NCBI GenBank assembly: GCA_964624825.1
Contig: CAZUYD010000010.1
Coordinates: 3,267-67,266, forward strand
Source of the DNA: Enorma sp964624825
GTDB lineage: Bacteria > Actinomycetota > Coriobacteriia > Coriobacteriales > Coriobacteriaceae
Reading direction: 5' to 3'
Length of the DNA stretch: 64,000 nt
Shown: positions 44,646-52,766 of the stretch, in pieces
Layout: each line of letters opens with the position of its first letter
Numbering within the stretch: the stretch's first letter is position 1
Translations under genes and position numbers: made by a program
The notes under the pieces: generated by a model
Database searches by the model: none
The model's input: the letters and a program-made list of their open reading frames with translations, nothing else
Told to the model about the DNA's origin: nothing

Positions 44646-45911
44646 CTAGTCGGCAAGCTTCTCCACGCGATCGAGCGCGGCGCTGAGCGTTTTCTTAGCC
44701 TCCGCCTTCAGCTTCTCCGCCTCCACCTTGGTGCGCGCGGCATCGGCCGCCTTCTTCTCCGCATCGGGGTCGGGCAACACGAGCTCCGCCGCATCGTGCT
44801 CCACCATGGTCAGCGCGCCCGCGGGGCACACCTCCGCGCAAAGCCCGCACCCCACGCAATACGTTGCCTCGACCGAAAAGCGCCCGGAATCGATCAGGTC
44901 GCAGGCGTGCAGCGGACACGAGGTTGCGCAATCGCCGCACACGGTGCACGCCGTGAAATCGCATTGCGGGGTGCTGACCCGCACACGTGGCGCAAGCTCG
45001 GGGTGGCTCTGAAGCGTCGAGAGCAGCAGCTGCCGGCTCTGGGTGAGCTGCCGACGACGGTGCTGAGACGTGGTGCCCGTAGCCGCGGCGAGCGTCCGCT
45101 CGAGCGCGGAAAGCTTCTTGGTATGGTTCTTGATGCGCTGCGTGACCGTCGTGACTGCCGCTGTAGCGGGGTTCAGCTTCGAGACCGCAAGACCGGTGGT
45201 CTTCATGATCTTATCCATGTATTCCTTGCGCTCGAACTCTCGGCGCTTGGTACAGGTGAGCGCTGCGGCATCGACCTCGAGACCCATGCCGCGACCAGAC
45301 CACTCCTCGGCTGTGGCGATCGCGTCGCCCAAAAGTTCCTCCCCCTGGGCGTTGCGACACGCGGTGCAAATATCAAGCGGCAAATAGACGCTCACGTTGG
45401 GGTAATCCATGAGGATTGAGAACCAGGTCTCGGTCGTAACCTCGCCCACGCAGGCGAGCACGACCTCGTTCTCGCGCGGGATGCGCTTGAGCGCACGGGT
45501 GCACGTGACGTACGCCGTTTCATAGGCCTCCGCAGCGGCGGCGATCGCATCGTAGATCTTCTTAGGACGATACCGCTGGACCGAGATGGCCTCGGTGGGG
45601 CACACCGGAGCGCAGAGCCCGCACTTACGACATGAATCGAGGATATCGATACCGCCGTCCTCAACCTCGATCGCGTTGACCGGGCAGACCTTCACGCACG
45701 CGCGGCAGGTGCTCTTCGACGACTTGCACGCCAAGCATGGCAAGGCGTTCGCGCGCGGCCGATCCTTATAGTTCGCCGGATTCCACTCCTTCTCCTCTGC
45801 CTCGGGATTGCCCAAAAAGGCGTCGGTGAGGTCGCTCAAGGGTTCGGTGAGGCCACTCAAGCTCTTGGTAATATCGATGATGTCATCGAACATGTCGCGA
45901 TCTTGTGCCAT
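44646..45911 (-). CDS. Four-cluster 4Fe-4S ferredoxin family protein
   Basis: This 421-residue cytoplasmic protein has two pairs of [4Fe-4S] motifs. Near the N-terminus are CLACKSSKSTCRACVKVCP and CRKCGLCAPVCP (residues about 59-104). Near residues 325-375 are CDFTACTVCGDCATSCP and CVGCGLCAEVCP. The middle (about 120-250) has further Cys pairs (CTACRNAQG, TCTKRR) and no recognised catalytic domain. The C-terminal 50 residues are a charged Ala/Lys/Glu helix. It probably carries electrons between ferredoxin-linked enzymes; the partner is unknown. The Met at 45911 follows GAGGGG. Confidence 0.75.
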   Translation of the reverse strand: MAQDRDMFDDIIDITKSLSGLTEPLSDLTDAFLGNPEAEEKEWNPANYKDRPRANALPCLACKSSKSTCRACVKVCPVNAIEVEDGGIDILDSCRKCGLCAPVCPTEAISVQRYRPKKIYDAIAAAAEAYETAYVTCTRALKRIPRENEVVLACVGEVTTETWFSILMDYPNVSVYLPLDICTACRNAQGEELLGDAIATAEEWSGRGMGLEVDAAALTCTKRREFERKEYMDKIMKTTGLAVSKLNPATAAVTTVTQRIKNHTKKLSALERTLAAATGTTSQHRRRQLTQSRQLLLSTLQSHPELAPRVRVSTPQCDFTACTVCGDCATSCPLHACDLIDSGRFSVEATYCVGCGLCAEVCPAGALTMVEHDAAELVLPDPDAEKKAADAARTKVEAEKLKAEAKKTLSAALDRVEKLAD

Positions 45912-46310
45912 TCGTTCGCCCCTCTTCTGTCGGCGTGCCAAACCGTCCGAGAACGTGCAGCACTATCGAACCGTATTATTGTACGGCAGCATGCGTGCAT
46001 GGCGGCGGAGCGCGAGAACTCTTCACGTGCTGGAGACGTTTTATGCAAAGCCCGCATACGCGCCACGGTTTTCAGCATGCATGCGTCCTGCATGCGCCCT
46101 GACCCTCTGCATGCCTGCGCCATAGCATGCAGAGGCCTTCATCATGCATGCTCGCCATCTGCATGGCTCCCGTCGCACGCAGCCCTCGCCTACATACTAC
46201 TGTGAATTCACCCGCAGCGCCGTCATTTCTCGGCATAATGATGACCGCGGTTGCATCCGTTCAACTATCATCGTGCTTAACGTGCTCATTCGGATTGAAA
46301 GGATACTGCT
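45912..46310. other. Intergenic region rich in GCATGC motifs
   Basis: 399 bp with no convincing gene. Between 46075 and 46160 the hexamer GCATGC occurs repeatedly, including a perfect inverted repeat CCTCTGCATGC / GCATGCAGAGG (46104-46114 and 46125-46135, 10-nt loop). The downstream gene has AAAGGA as its ribosome-binding site. Confidence 0.55.
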
Positions 46311-46916
46311 ATGTTTTGTCCCAAATGCGGCGCCGCGCTTTCCAGCGACGCCAAGTTCTGCGCAGGGTGCGGCGCCCAAGTGCAGCAGGTGGCTCAGGGC
46401 GCGGCCGCGCCCACCAGCGCAACGCCGGCTGGCTCCGCGCCAACCTACGGCGCGGCTTCAGCCGTCAGCACCGCGGCTACCTCCAATCCGTTTCGCATCG
46501 CAAGAATCGTTGCGGGCATCATACTCCTCGCCTGCTTCTTCTTGCCGCTCTACGGACTCACGAGCAATGTCAGCGTCGTGCAGATAAGCTTGAATGTCAG
46601 TGCCCTGCAGATGACCTTCGGCATCGACGTATTCGGCAGCCATGTCGACGGATCGATTGAAAACGCGCTCTTCATCTTGCCGGGCATCTTGACGCTCGTC
46701 GGCACGTTCGTGCTCAAGGGCAAGGCGGGCGACATCCTTGCCATCATCGGTGGCGCGCTCGCGGTCATCCTGGTCTTCGCCGTGTCCGGAATCGCAAACG
46801 AGTATATAGGTAGCTATATCTCCGTCAGCTTCCAACTGGGCGCCTGGCTGTATATCCTGGGCGGTATCGCATGCATCGTTTTGGGCGTCGTCTCGGCGCT
46901 TGGCGGAAAGAAATAA
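46311..46916 (+). CDS. Zinc-ribbon domain membrane protein
   Basis: This 201-residue protein starts with a zinc ribbon (MFCPKCGAALSSDAKFCAGCG: two CxxC pairs in the first 20 residues). An Ala/Ser/Thr-rich linker (about 25-60) leads to a hydrophobic part with about four membrane segments (for example ARIVAGIILLACFFLPLYGL and GDILAIIGGALAVILVFAV). Such proteins are frequent in Gram-positives without known function. AAAGGA precedes the ATG by 7 nt. The next gene is convergent, with a strong terminator between. Confidence 0.78.
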   Translation: MFCPKCGAALSSDAKFCAGCGAQVQQVAQGAAAPTSATPAGSAPTYGAASAVSTAATSNPFRIARIVAGIILLACFFLPLYGLTSNVSVVQISLNVSALQMTFGIDVFGSHVDGSIENALFILPGILTLVGTFVLKGKAGDILAIIGGALAVILVFAVSGIANEYIGSYISVSFQLGAWLYILGGIACIVLGVVSALGGKK

Positions 46917-46946
46917 CAGCTCGAACCTCACGTGCCGTTGTCGCAC

Positions 46947-46970
46947 CGCGCTGCGGCGTGCCGCAGCGCG
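46947..46970 (+). terminator. Hairpin after the zinc-ribbon gene
   Basis: CGCGCTGCGGC (46947-46957) and GCCGCAGCGCG (46960-46970) form a perfect 11-bp stem with a 2-nt loop, 30 nt past the stop codon. No U-run follows, and the 2-nt loop is sterically tight, so a slightly shorter stem is likely. Confidence 0.5.
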
Positions 46971-47046
46971 CGATAGGGGCTGCGACAGACACGGCCACAG
47001 GGTGCATCGCAGTGCATGTACCTTGGCCTTCAGCTCGCCAGAAGAA

Positions 47047-47088
47047 CGCCGCGCTTGGGGACATAGGTCTGTGCCCCCAAGCGCGGCG
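47047..47088. terminator. Bidirectional terminator between zinc-ribbon gene and lysS
   Basis: CGCCGCGCTTGGGG (47047-47060) and CCCCAAGCGCGGCG (47075-47088) form a perfect 14-bp stem with a 14-nt loop. On the minus strand TTCTTCT follows. It lies between two convergent genes and can serve both. Confidence 0.7.
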
Positions 47089-47139
47089 AATCGTAAAAAA
47101 CAGAAGCACGGCACGGCGCAAACGACCGCGTTCGAACGG

Positions 47140-49179
47140 CTAATACAGCTTAGCGCCCGCCGGAATGCCGTCGTCCACCATGAGCAGGTTCAGGCGCTCC
47201 TCGCCCGCCTCCTCGTGCACAGCGCTGATGAGCATGCCGCACGAGTCGATGCCCATCATCTTGCGCGGCGGTAGGTTCGTGATAGCGATGCAGGTCTTGC
47301 CCACCAGATCCTCGGGCTCATAGTACCTGCTGATGCCCGAAAGGATCACGCGGTCTGCACCCGAGCCGTCATCGAGGGTGAACTTGAGCAGTTTCTTGCT
47401 CTTTGGAACCGCCTCGCACGCCTTCACCTTCACGACGCGGAAGTCCGAGCGGCTGAAGGTGTCGAAGTCAACGAATTCCTCGAAGAGCGGCTCGATCTTC
47501 ACCTGGAACATATCGGCCGTTGGCACCCTGTTTGGCGCGATGGGCTGCAGGCGAGTACCATCGGTCGCGGCAACCCCGGCAGCCTCGACATCGTCCGCCT
47601 CGTCCGCACCGGCAACGCGGGCAGCCTCGGTCGCCTGCTGCGCCTTCGCAGCGGCCGCGCTCGACACAGCCCCCTTCTCGGGGCGCATGTGCGGAAAGAG
47701 CAGCACGTCTCGGATGCTTGCGGAATCGGTAAGCAGCATAACCACGCGGTCGATGCCGATACCGATGCCGCCCGCCGGCGGCATGCCGTACTCCAGCGCG
47801 CGCACGTAATCCTCGTCATACTCCATGGCCTCGTCGTCGCCGCCGGCCTTCTCCTCCATCTGGCGGGCGAAGCGCTCGGCCTGGTCGACCGGGTCGTTCA
47901 GCTCGGAGAAGGCATTCGCGTACTCGTGCCCCGCAATGACGAGTTCGAAGCGATGGGTGAGGCGTGGATCGTCCTCGTGGCGCTTGGCGAGCGGCGACAC
48001 CTCGACCGGGTAGTCCACGACGAACGTGGGATCCACGATGGAACCCTCCCCACGCTCGTCGTAGATCTCGGCGATGAGCTTGCCGGCGCCCCACTCCGGC
48101 TTGACCTCGATGCCGCACTCGCGCGCGGCAGCGCGGAGCTCGTCGATCGGCGTATCGAGGGTGAGCTCGCGTCCCATAACCTCAGAGACGACCTCGGTCA
48201 TGGGCCGGCTCGGCCAGGAACCCGAAAGGTCGATGGTCTCACCTTGGTATGCAATGACCTCGCCGTTGCCGACCGCGGCGTTCGCCGCCTTGATGACGCC
48301 CTCGGCAAGTTCCTTCATGCCCTCGAGGTCGCTGTAGGCGCGATAGGCCTCCATGGTGGTGAACTCGGGATTGTGCGTTTGGTCCATGCCCTCGTTGCGG
48401 AAGATGCGGCCGATCTCGAACACGCGCTCGTACCCGCCCACAAGCAGCCGCTTGAGATGCAGCTCGGTTGCAATACGCAGGTAGCACTCCTGATTGAGTG
48501 CATTGAAATGCGTGATGAACGGCTTCGCGGTGGCACCGCCTTGGATGGTCTGCAGGATGGGCGTCTCCACCTCCATGTACGCGTTGTCCTCCATGTAGCG
48601 GCGGAAGGCGGAGATGATGGCCGACCGCTTGCGGAACGTCTCGCGCACCCCGTCGTTCATGATGAGGTCCACGTAGCGCTGGCGATAGCGGGTCTCCTTA
48701 TCGGAGAGCCCGTGGAACTTCTCGGGAAGCGGCCTCACGGCTTTGCTGAGCAGGGTGAGCTTGGTGGGAGCAATGGAGAGCTGGCCGCGCTTCGTGCGCA
48801 CCACCGCGCCCGTCACGCCCACGATATCACCCAGATCGAGCTCGCCGAGCAGCGCCCAATCGGCTTCGTTCATGTCGTTGATGCGGCAGAAGAGCTGGAT
48901 CTCGGCCGTCGTGTCACGCACCACCACGAAGGCGATCTTGCCCTGCCCGCGCTTCGCCATGACGCGCCCGCCGATGCTCACCATATCGGTGGTGTCCTCG
49001 CCGGCTGCCAAATCGGCGTACTTCGCCTCGATGTTCGCCACGCAATCGGTTACATCGGAATGCTCGGGATACGCCACGCCGCCCGCCGCGAGAACCGCGG
49101 CGCGCTTCTCCAAGCGGTGCGCACGCTCATCGTTCAACGTTGATGCGTTCTGAGGCTCCTCAGCCTGATTCTGGGACAT
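47140..49179 (-). CDS. lysS: Lysine--tRNA ligase with C-terminal EMAP/tRNA-binding domain
   Basis: This 679-residue class II LysRS is about 180 residues longer than usual. The anticodon-binding OB-fold is at about residues 60-170 (VSIGGRVMAKRGQGKIAFVVVRD). The catalytic domain has motif 2 (FEIGRIFRNEGMDQTHNPEFT) and motif 3 (GIGIGIDRVVMLLTDS) and ends near residue 500. An Ala/Glu-rich linker (about 503-578) joins a second OB-fold, residues 579-679 (DFRVVKVKACEAVPKS, LVGKTCIAITNLPPRKMMG). That domain matches the EMAP-II/MetRS-beta tRNA-binding domain normally found at the end of MetRS. It should strengthen tRNA binding. AAGGAGG precedes the ATG. Confidence 0.95.
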   Translation of the reverse strand: MSQNQAEEPQNASTLNDERAHRLEKRAAVLAAGGVAYPEHSDVTDCVANIEAKYADLAAGEDTTDMVSIGGRVMAKRGQGKIAFVVVRDTTAEIQLFCRINDMNEADWALLGELDLGDIVGVTGAVVRTKRGQLSIAPTKLTLLSKAVRPLPEKFHGLSDKETRYRQRYVDLIMNDGVRETFRKRSAIISAFRRYMEDNAYMEVETPILQTIQGGATAKPFITHFNALNQECYLRIATELHLKRLLVGGYERVFEIGRIFRNEGMDQTHNPEFTTMEAYRAYSDLEGMKELAEGVIKAANAAVGNGEVIAYQGETIDLSGSWPSRPMTEVVSEVMGRELTLDTPIDELRAAARECGIEVKPEWGAGKLIAEIYDERGEGSIVDPTFVVDYPVEVSPLAKRHEDDPRLTHRFELVIAGHEYANAFSELNDPVDQAERFARQMEEKAGGDDEAMEYDEDYVRALEYGMPPAGGIGIGIDRVVMLLTDSASIRDVLLFPHMRPEKGAVSSAAAAKAQQATEAARVAGADEADDVEAAGVAATDGTRLQPIAPNRVPTADMFQVKIEPLFEEFVDFDTFSRSDFRVVKVKACEAVPKSKKLLKFTLDDGSGADRVILSGISRYYEPEDLVGKTCIAITNLPPRKMMGIDSCGMLISAVHEEAGEERLNLLMVDDGIPAGAKLY

Positions 49180-49445
49180 GTCCCCTCCTTGTCACGGGCA
49201 TCGTGCGAAAACGCGCAGCCCCTCGCACCGCCCGATGCCGGGCGTGGACGATACCTGCATGCCGAGCTCGGGCGACACGTTCCATATGCGATGCGACCCG
49301 CTCGTATCGCGCTCTGCACGCGCCACGCACCGCGCCGCACATCCTGACCATCCTGCGCATATCACCTGATCCGTGCCGTGCGCACGAATCGCGTCGGCCA
49401 GCCCGGTGCCCGATCGCCTATGCCGTACCCAAGCGTTTCTTACTC
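49180..49445. other. Intergenic region between greA and lysS
   Basis: The 266 bp between the lysS start and the greA terminator hold no recognisable gene or strong promoter. Together with the terminator, the gap between genes is about 330 bp. Confidence 0.5.
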
Positions 49446-49485
49446 AAACAAAAAGCTCCCCGAGGCCGGCTGACCCCGAGAAGCT
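49446..49485 (-). terminator. Intrinsic terminator of greA
   Basis: On the minus strand AGCTTCTC (49485-49478) pairs with GGGGAGCT (49461-49454), allowing G-U pairs and GC-rich inner pairing. TTTTTGTTT follows. It lies about 25 nt after the greA stop codon. Confidence 0.8.
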
Positions 49486-49510
49486 GCCACCCATGCGCTC
49501 GACCCGGGGT

Positions 49511-49984
49511 CTAGCGCGAGATGCTGGTAATGGTGTAGATGCGCGACTTGCCAGACGGCGTCACAACCTCAACGGTCTCGCCCTCGGCATGACCGATGAT
49601 GGCGCGACCGATGGGCGACTCGTTGGAAATCTTGTGCTCCAGCGAGTTGGTCTCCGTGGTGCCCACAAGGGTGACCTCGACGATCTCGCCATCAGCATCG
49701 ACCAGCGAGACGGTGCAGCCGATGGAGACGGTCAGCGTGTGGTCAACGGACTCAACATCCTTCGCGTTGGCAAGGATGGCCTGAATCTCGGCGATGCGCG
49801 CCGCGTTCTTGGCCTGCTCCTCCTTGGCATCGTCGTACTCGGAGTTCTCTGAAAGGTCACCGAAGTCGCGCGCAGCCTTGATGCGCTCGACGATCTCGCG
49901 GGACAGCTCGCCCTCGCGCCAGGCAAGCTCGTCAACGAGCTTCTGGCGACCCTCGGCAGTCAGTACAATCTCATTCGTTTCCAT
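49511..49984 (-). CDS. greA: Transcription elongation factor GreA
   Basis: This 157-residue factor rescues backtracked RNA polymerase by stimulating transcript cleavage. The N-terminal coiled coil (about residues 1-75) includes RDFGDLSENSEYDDAKEEQA, whose acidic tip residues enter the secondary channel. The C-terminal FKBP-like domain ends with ESPIGRAIIGHAEGETVEV. Length matches GreA. AAGGAG precedes the ATG. It forms its own unit with a terminator. Confidence 0.97.
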   Translation of the reverse strand: METNEIVLTAEGRQKLVDELAWREGELSREIVERIKAARDFGDLSENSEYDDAKEEQAKNAARIAEIQAILANAKDVESVDHTLTVSIGCTVSLVDADGEIVEVTLVGTTETNSLEHKISNESPIGRAIIGHAEGETVEVVTPSGKSRIYTITSISR

Positions 49985-50037
49985 GCAGGAGACTCCTTGC
50001 CTCGACGCAAACCCACATCATTGTGCTTCATGATAAT

Positions 50038-50067
50038 GGCCGACCATCCAACCAGGGGAGGTCGGCC
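50038..50067 (-). terminator. Hairpin after tatA
   Basis: GGCCGACC (50038-50045) and GGTCGGCC (50060-50067) form an 8-bp stem between tatA and greA. The following ATTATCATG is only weakly U-rich. Confidence 0.5.
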
Positions 50068-50093
50068 GCAGGTGTTCTATAGGAAGAACAAAG

Positions 50094-50366
50094 CTACTCG
50101 GAGATGGGGCTGTCGCTATCGCCGCTCTCCTTGCTTTCTTTCTTCGCCTTCGCCTCGGCGAGCTTCGCCTCGAGTTCGCGAATCTCGCGATCCTCATCGC
50201 TCTCCTCGGACACGGGCGAAGAGGAATCGCTGTCATCGGCCATGCCCTCGCGCAGGCTCTTAACCGTCGCACCGAGCGACTGGCCGAGCTTCGGAAGGCT
50301 CTTGGGGCCAAAGATGATCAGAACCACGACCAGGATAACGATCCACTCAAAACCTTTTGGGAGCAT
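50094..50366 (-). CDS. tatA: Sec-independent protein translocase TatA
   Basis: This 90-residue TatA/TatE-type protein forms the Tat pore for folded proteins. One N-terminal membrane helix (WIVILVVVLIIF) is followed by the hinge and amphipathic helix FGPKSLPKLGQSLGATVKSLREG. The tail is highly acidic and lysine-rich. The Met at 50366 follows GGAGGAAT. No tatC is adjacent in this window. The two ABC receptors with SRR signal motifs are plausible Tat clients. Confidence 0.9.
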   Translation of the reverse strand: MLPKGFEWIVILVVVLIIFGPKSLPKLGQSLGATVKSLREGMADDSDSSSPVSEESDEDREIRELEAKLAEAKAKKESKESGDSDSPISE

Positions 50367-50403
50367 ATATTCCTCCAGATGTCCTCCGAACAAACACGCT
50401 CAA

Positions 50404-50432
50404 GTATAGCGCGCACATGCACATCAAACAAT
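50404..50432 (-). promoter_or_regulatory. Promoter of tatA
   Basis: On the minus strand TTGTTT (50432-50427) and TATACT (50409-50404) are 17 nt apart. The -10 lies about 38 nt before the tatA start codon. Confidence 0.6.
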
Positions 50433-50766
50433 CTTAGCCATATTTTCACCGTGTCTTAGCAATCGTTCTGCAATGCTGGGCATGTGGCCAATTCGTGCCG
50501 AGATGCACCGCATTATGCAGCGAATGCTCATGCTCTGAACGAAGGTCTCGAATGTAAGGGTTTAGTACGGTACGGACGTGATTACGGCGCAGGCGGCCGC
50601 TCAGGTGCGGACGTGATTACGGCGCAGGCGGCCGCCCAGCGAATAGATAAACATCGCCGCATGGATCGAGCTCGATAACCTGCTCGCGCTTCGCTTCCGT
50701 CTGCCGTGCGACACGTGACAGCAAAACAGGCCGACGAGAACGCCTCGCCGGCCTGCATCTTTGCAA
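50433..50766. other. Intergenic region between tatA promoter and tRNA-Pro
   Basis: 334 bp with no gene. It holds the tandem repeat at 50573-50635. No clear terminator for the tRNA was identified. Confidence 0.5.
50573..50635. repeat. Tandem repeat, two 28-bp identical units, 35-bp period
   Basis: The 28-bp sequence at 50573-50600 is repeated exactly at 50608-50635, separated by 7 bp. Each unit contains GATTACGGCGCAGGCGGCCG with a NotI-like GCGGCCGC end in the first copy. No coding potential is evident. It may be a slippage product or a protein-binding array. Confidence 0.85.
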
Positions 50767-50843
50767 TGGTCGGGTTGACTGGATTTGAACCAGCGACCCC
50801 CGCGTCCCGAACGCGGTGCTCTACCAAACTGAGCCACAACCCG
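50767..50843 (-). tRNA. tRNA-Pro (anticodon CGG)
   Basis: The minus strand folds as a cloverleaf. The acceptor stem is CGGGTTG/CAACCCG, the D stem GCTC/GAGC, and the anticodon stem CCGCG/CGCGG with loop TTCGGGA (anticodon CGG). The T arm is GCTGG-TTCAAAT-CCAGT. The discriminator is A and the CCA end is encoded (50769-50767). Confidence 0.97.
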
Positions 50844-50855
50844 TTTGCGGAAGGT

Positions 50856-50865
50856 ATTGTAGCAA
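50856..50865 (-). promoter_or_regulatory. Promoter of tRNA-Pro (extended -10)
   Basis: On the minus strand TTGCTACAAT (50865-50856) is an extended -10 about 13 nt before the mature tRNA 5' end. The -35 is poor. Confidence 0.5.
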
Positions 50866-50886
50866 ATGATGCGCGGCAATGCTAGC

Positions 50887-51783
50887 TCACTGCACAACTA
50901 CTCCCGACTTAGCCATGGTTGTCGCACACGCCCACCATCCATGCGCCTCGCGTGCCGTGCGCGCAATGCGCTCGGCCACCGCCTGGGTCGCGCATATCGC
51001 AAAGACGCACGCCCCCGAACCGGTCACCTGCGCAGCCAGGGTATCCGACTGCGCGCGCAGCCACAAAACCACCTGCTCGACAGCGGGAGCCAGCGCATAC
51101 GCTGCAGGAGTGAGATTGTTCGCGATGCGTGCCGCAACGCACGAGATGTCGTGCGCGCGCAACGCGCTCAGCAACGGATCGAGCGGCGCGACACCATGCG
51201 GACACTCATCAAAACGCTTATACGCACCAGCAGCCGATACGCCCACGCTCTCGGGCTTCACCAGCACAACGGGAAAACCCGCGAAGGGCTCGAACTCCTC
51301 GTGCACCACGTCTCCCGCACCAGCGCAGTACGCAAGCACGCTCGCCAGGAAAAACGGCACGTCTGCGCCAATGCTGCGCGCAACCGCCTCTACGCGTCCA
51401 TCCGCAGGATCGATGCCCCACAGATGGCATAGCCCGACCAGCGTTGCCGCGGCATCGGTGGACGGACCGCCCAGCCCCGCCTGCACCGGAATATGCTTCT
51501 CGATCTCAATCGACACGGACGGCACGCGACCAAAGGCCTCGGCCAGCGCTTGAGCGGCGCGATACGCGGTGTTATGCGCCACGGGCACGTCTATAGCGGG
51601 AACCATGCGGACAGAGAACTCGGACGCAGGAGCGATGCGCACGATATCCGCCAACTCCAACGCCGTCATCACCGAATCAACCCGATGATAGCCCCGTTCA
51701 TCCTTCTCGCTATGAACCCCGAGGTATAGATTGATCTTGGCGGGCGCGACGATGGTGATGGCGCCCGCAGCACTAGTGCTCAT
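50887..51783 (-). CDS. ispE: 4-diphosphocytidyl-2-C-methyl-D-erythritol kinase
   Basis: This 298-residue GHMP kinase phosphorylates CDP-methylerythritol in the MEP isoprenoid pathway. APAKINLYLGV at the N-terminus, IPVQAGLGGPSTDAAATLVGL (ATP-binding motif, with Gln and Pro replacing usual Gly residues) and VTGSGACVFAI near the C-terminus are the three GHMP motifs. ADVPFFLASVLAYCAGAGD matches the IspE substrate region. The start overlaps the veg stop by 11 bp, so the two genes are probably coupled. Confidence 0.95.
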   Translation of the reverse strand: MSTSAAGAITIVAPAKINLYLGVHSEKDERGYHRVDSVMTALELADIVRIAPASEFSVRMVPAIDVPVAHNTAYRAAQALAEAFGRVPSVSIEIEKHIPVQAGLGGPSTDAAATLVGLCHLWGIDPADGRVEAVARSIGADVPFFLASVLAYCAGAGDVVHEEFEPFAGFPVVLVKPESVGVSAAGAYKRFDECPHGVAPLDPLLSALRAHDISCVAARIANNLTPAAYALAPAVEQVVLWLRAQSDTLAAQVTGSGACVFAICATQAVAERIARTAREAHGWWACATTMAKSGVVVQ

Positions 51784-52069
51784 CGCTCTTCACGTTCACG
51801 AGCGGGAAGATGCGCTCGCCCGTCTCGGGACCGAATAGCTCCACCGTTCCTGTCAGGATATCCACGTATTGGTAGCTCTGTCGCGAGGTGCGGCCGCGAC
51901 GCTCGTTGACCTCGACGATGAACACAGCCGGGTGAACGGTCTTGATGGTACCCATGCGCTCGATCACACGCGTGCGCCCCATGTTCGCCTTGACTTTTAC
52001 GCGCTGGCCAACCATCTGTCCCAGCTTCTCTTGAATCTCTTCGACGTGGTTGACTCCGAGCTCGTCCAT
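51773..52069 (-). CDS. veg: Veg family protein
   Basis: This 98-residue protein belongs to the Veg (DUF1021) family. KLGQMVGQRVKVKANMGRTR, then RMGTIKTVHPAVFIVEV and QSYQYVDILTGTVEL match B. subtilis Veg, which affects biofilm matrix expression and is made during spore outgrowth. The family sits next to ispE in many Gram-positives, as here. The Met at 52069 follows AGGAGG; residues upstream in frame are not conserved. Confidence 0.92.
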   Translation of the reverse strand: MDELGVNHVEEIQEKLGQMVGQRVKVKANMGRTRVIERMGTIKTVHPAVFIVEVNERRGRTSRQSYQYVDILTGTVELFGPETGERIFPLVNVKSDEH

Positions 52070-52131
52070 CAAATGCCTCCTGAAGCGTACCGAAAATAGG
52101 CAGCATTCCCCTAAAATAGTCAAACGAATTG

Positions 52132-52141
52132 ATTATAGCAA
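52132..52141 (-). promoter_or_regulatory. Promoter of veg-ispE (extended -10)
   Basis: On the minus strand TTGCTATAAT (52141-52132) is a perfect extended -10, about 63 nt before the veg start codon. Confidence 0.65.
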
Positions 52142-52319
52142 CCTTCGACGCGCACCGTACGTGTCGTGCCTCGATTGCACAGGTCTTCCGCAAGCGAGCA
52201 CGCCGAGCATCTTGCAATTCAGCCTACCAAGAACATGCGTTGAGCGAGCCGCGCGCGACGGGCATCGCTGTCGAGCCGACGTCCAGCCGCCGGCGAATAT
52301 CTGGCCAAACGAATCCAGG

Positions 52320-52766
52320 CTACAGGGTATCGGTATCGAGCACGATGGTGAACGGCCCATCGTTGGTAAGCCCCACCTGCATATTCGCCGCGAACACACC
52401 GGTCTTGACGCGCGCGATATCGCGACGCGCGCATTGGACGAAGTGCTCGTACAGCTCGTTCGCATGGGCCGGGTCGCCGGCCGCCGTGAACGAGGGGCGC
52501 CGCCCGTGCCGGCAGTCGGCATAGAGCGTGAACTGCGACACCACGAGCACCGAGCCTCCCACGTCTGCCAGCGACCGGTTCGTTTTCCCATCCTCATCGT
52601 CCATGATGCGCAGCTTGAAGATCTTATCCCACAGCCGCTCCGCCTCCGCGGCGGTATCCGCACTACCCACACCAAGCAAGATGAGGTATCCCACGCCGAT
52701 CTGTGCGACGCATTCACCCGCGATATCCACGTGCGCCTCGCGCACGCGCTGAATGACGGCGCGCAT
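52320..52766 (-). CDS. dtd: D-aminoacyl-tRNA deacylase
   Basis: This 148-residue enzyme removes D-amino acids wrongly attached to tRNA. MRAVIQRVREAHV, the SQFTLYAD active-site motif and LTNDGPFTI, containing the Gly-cisPro region, are all present. Length matches the family. Its ATG directly follows the rdgB stop (TAGATG), so it is probably translated with rdgB. About 250 nt separate it from veg, which has its own promoter. Confidence 0.96.
   Translation of the reverse strand: MRAVIQRVREAHVDIAGECVAQIGVGYLILLGVGSADTAAEAERLWDKIFKLRIMDDEDGKTNRSLADVGGSVLVVSQFTLYADCRHGRRPSFTAAGDPAHANELYEHFVQCARRDIARVKTGVFAANMQVGLTNDGPFTIVLDTDTL

Noticed and set aside
50573..50635. CRISPR array
   Set aside because: Only two units with a 7-bp spacer and no cas genes nearby; a simple tandem repeat explains it.
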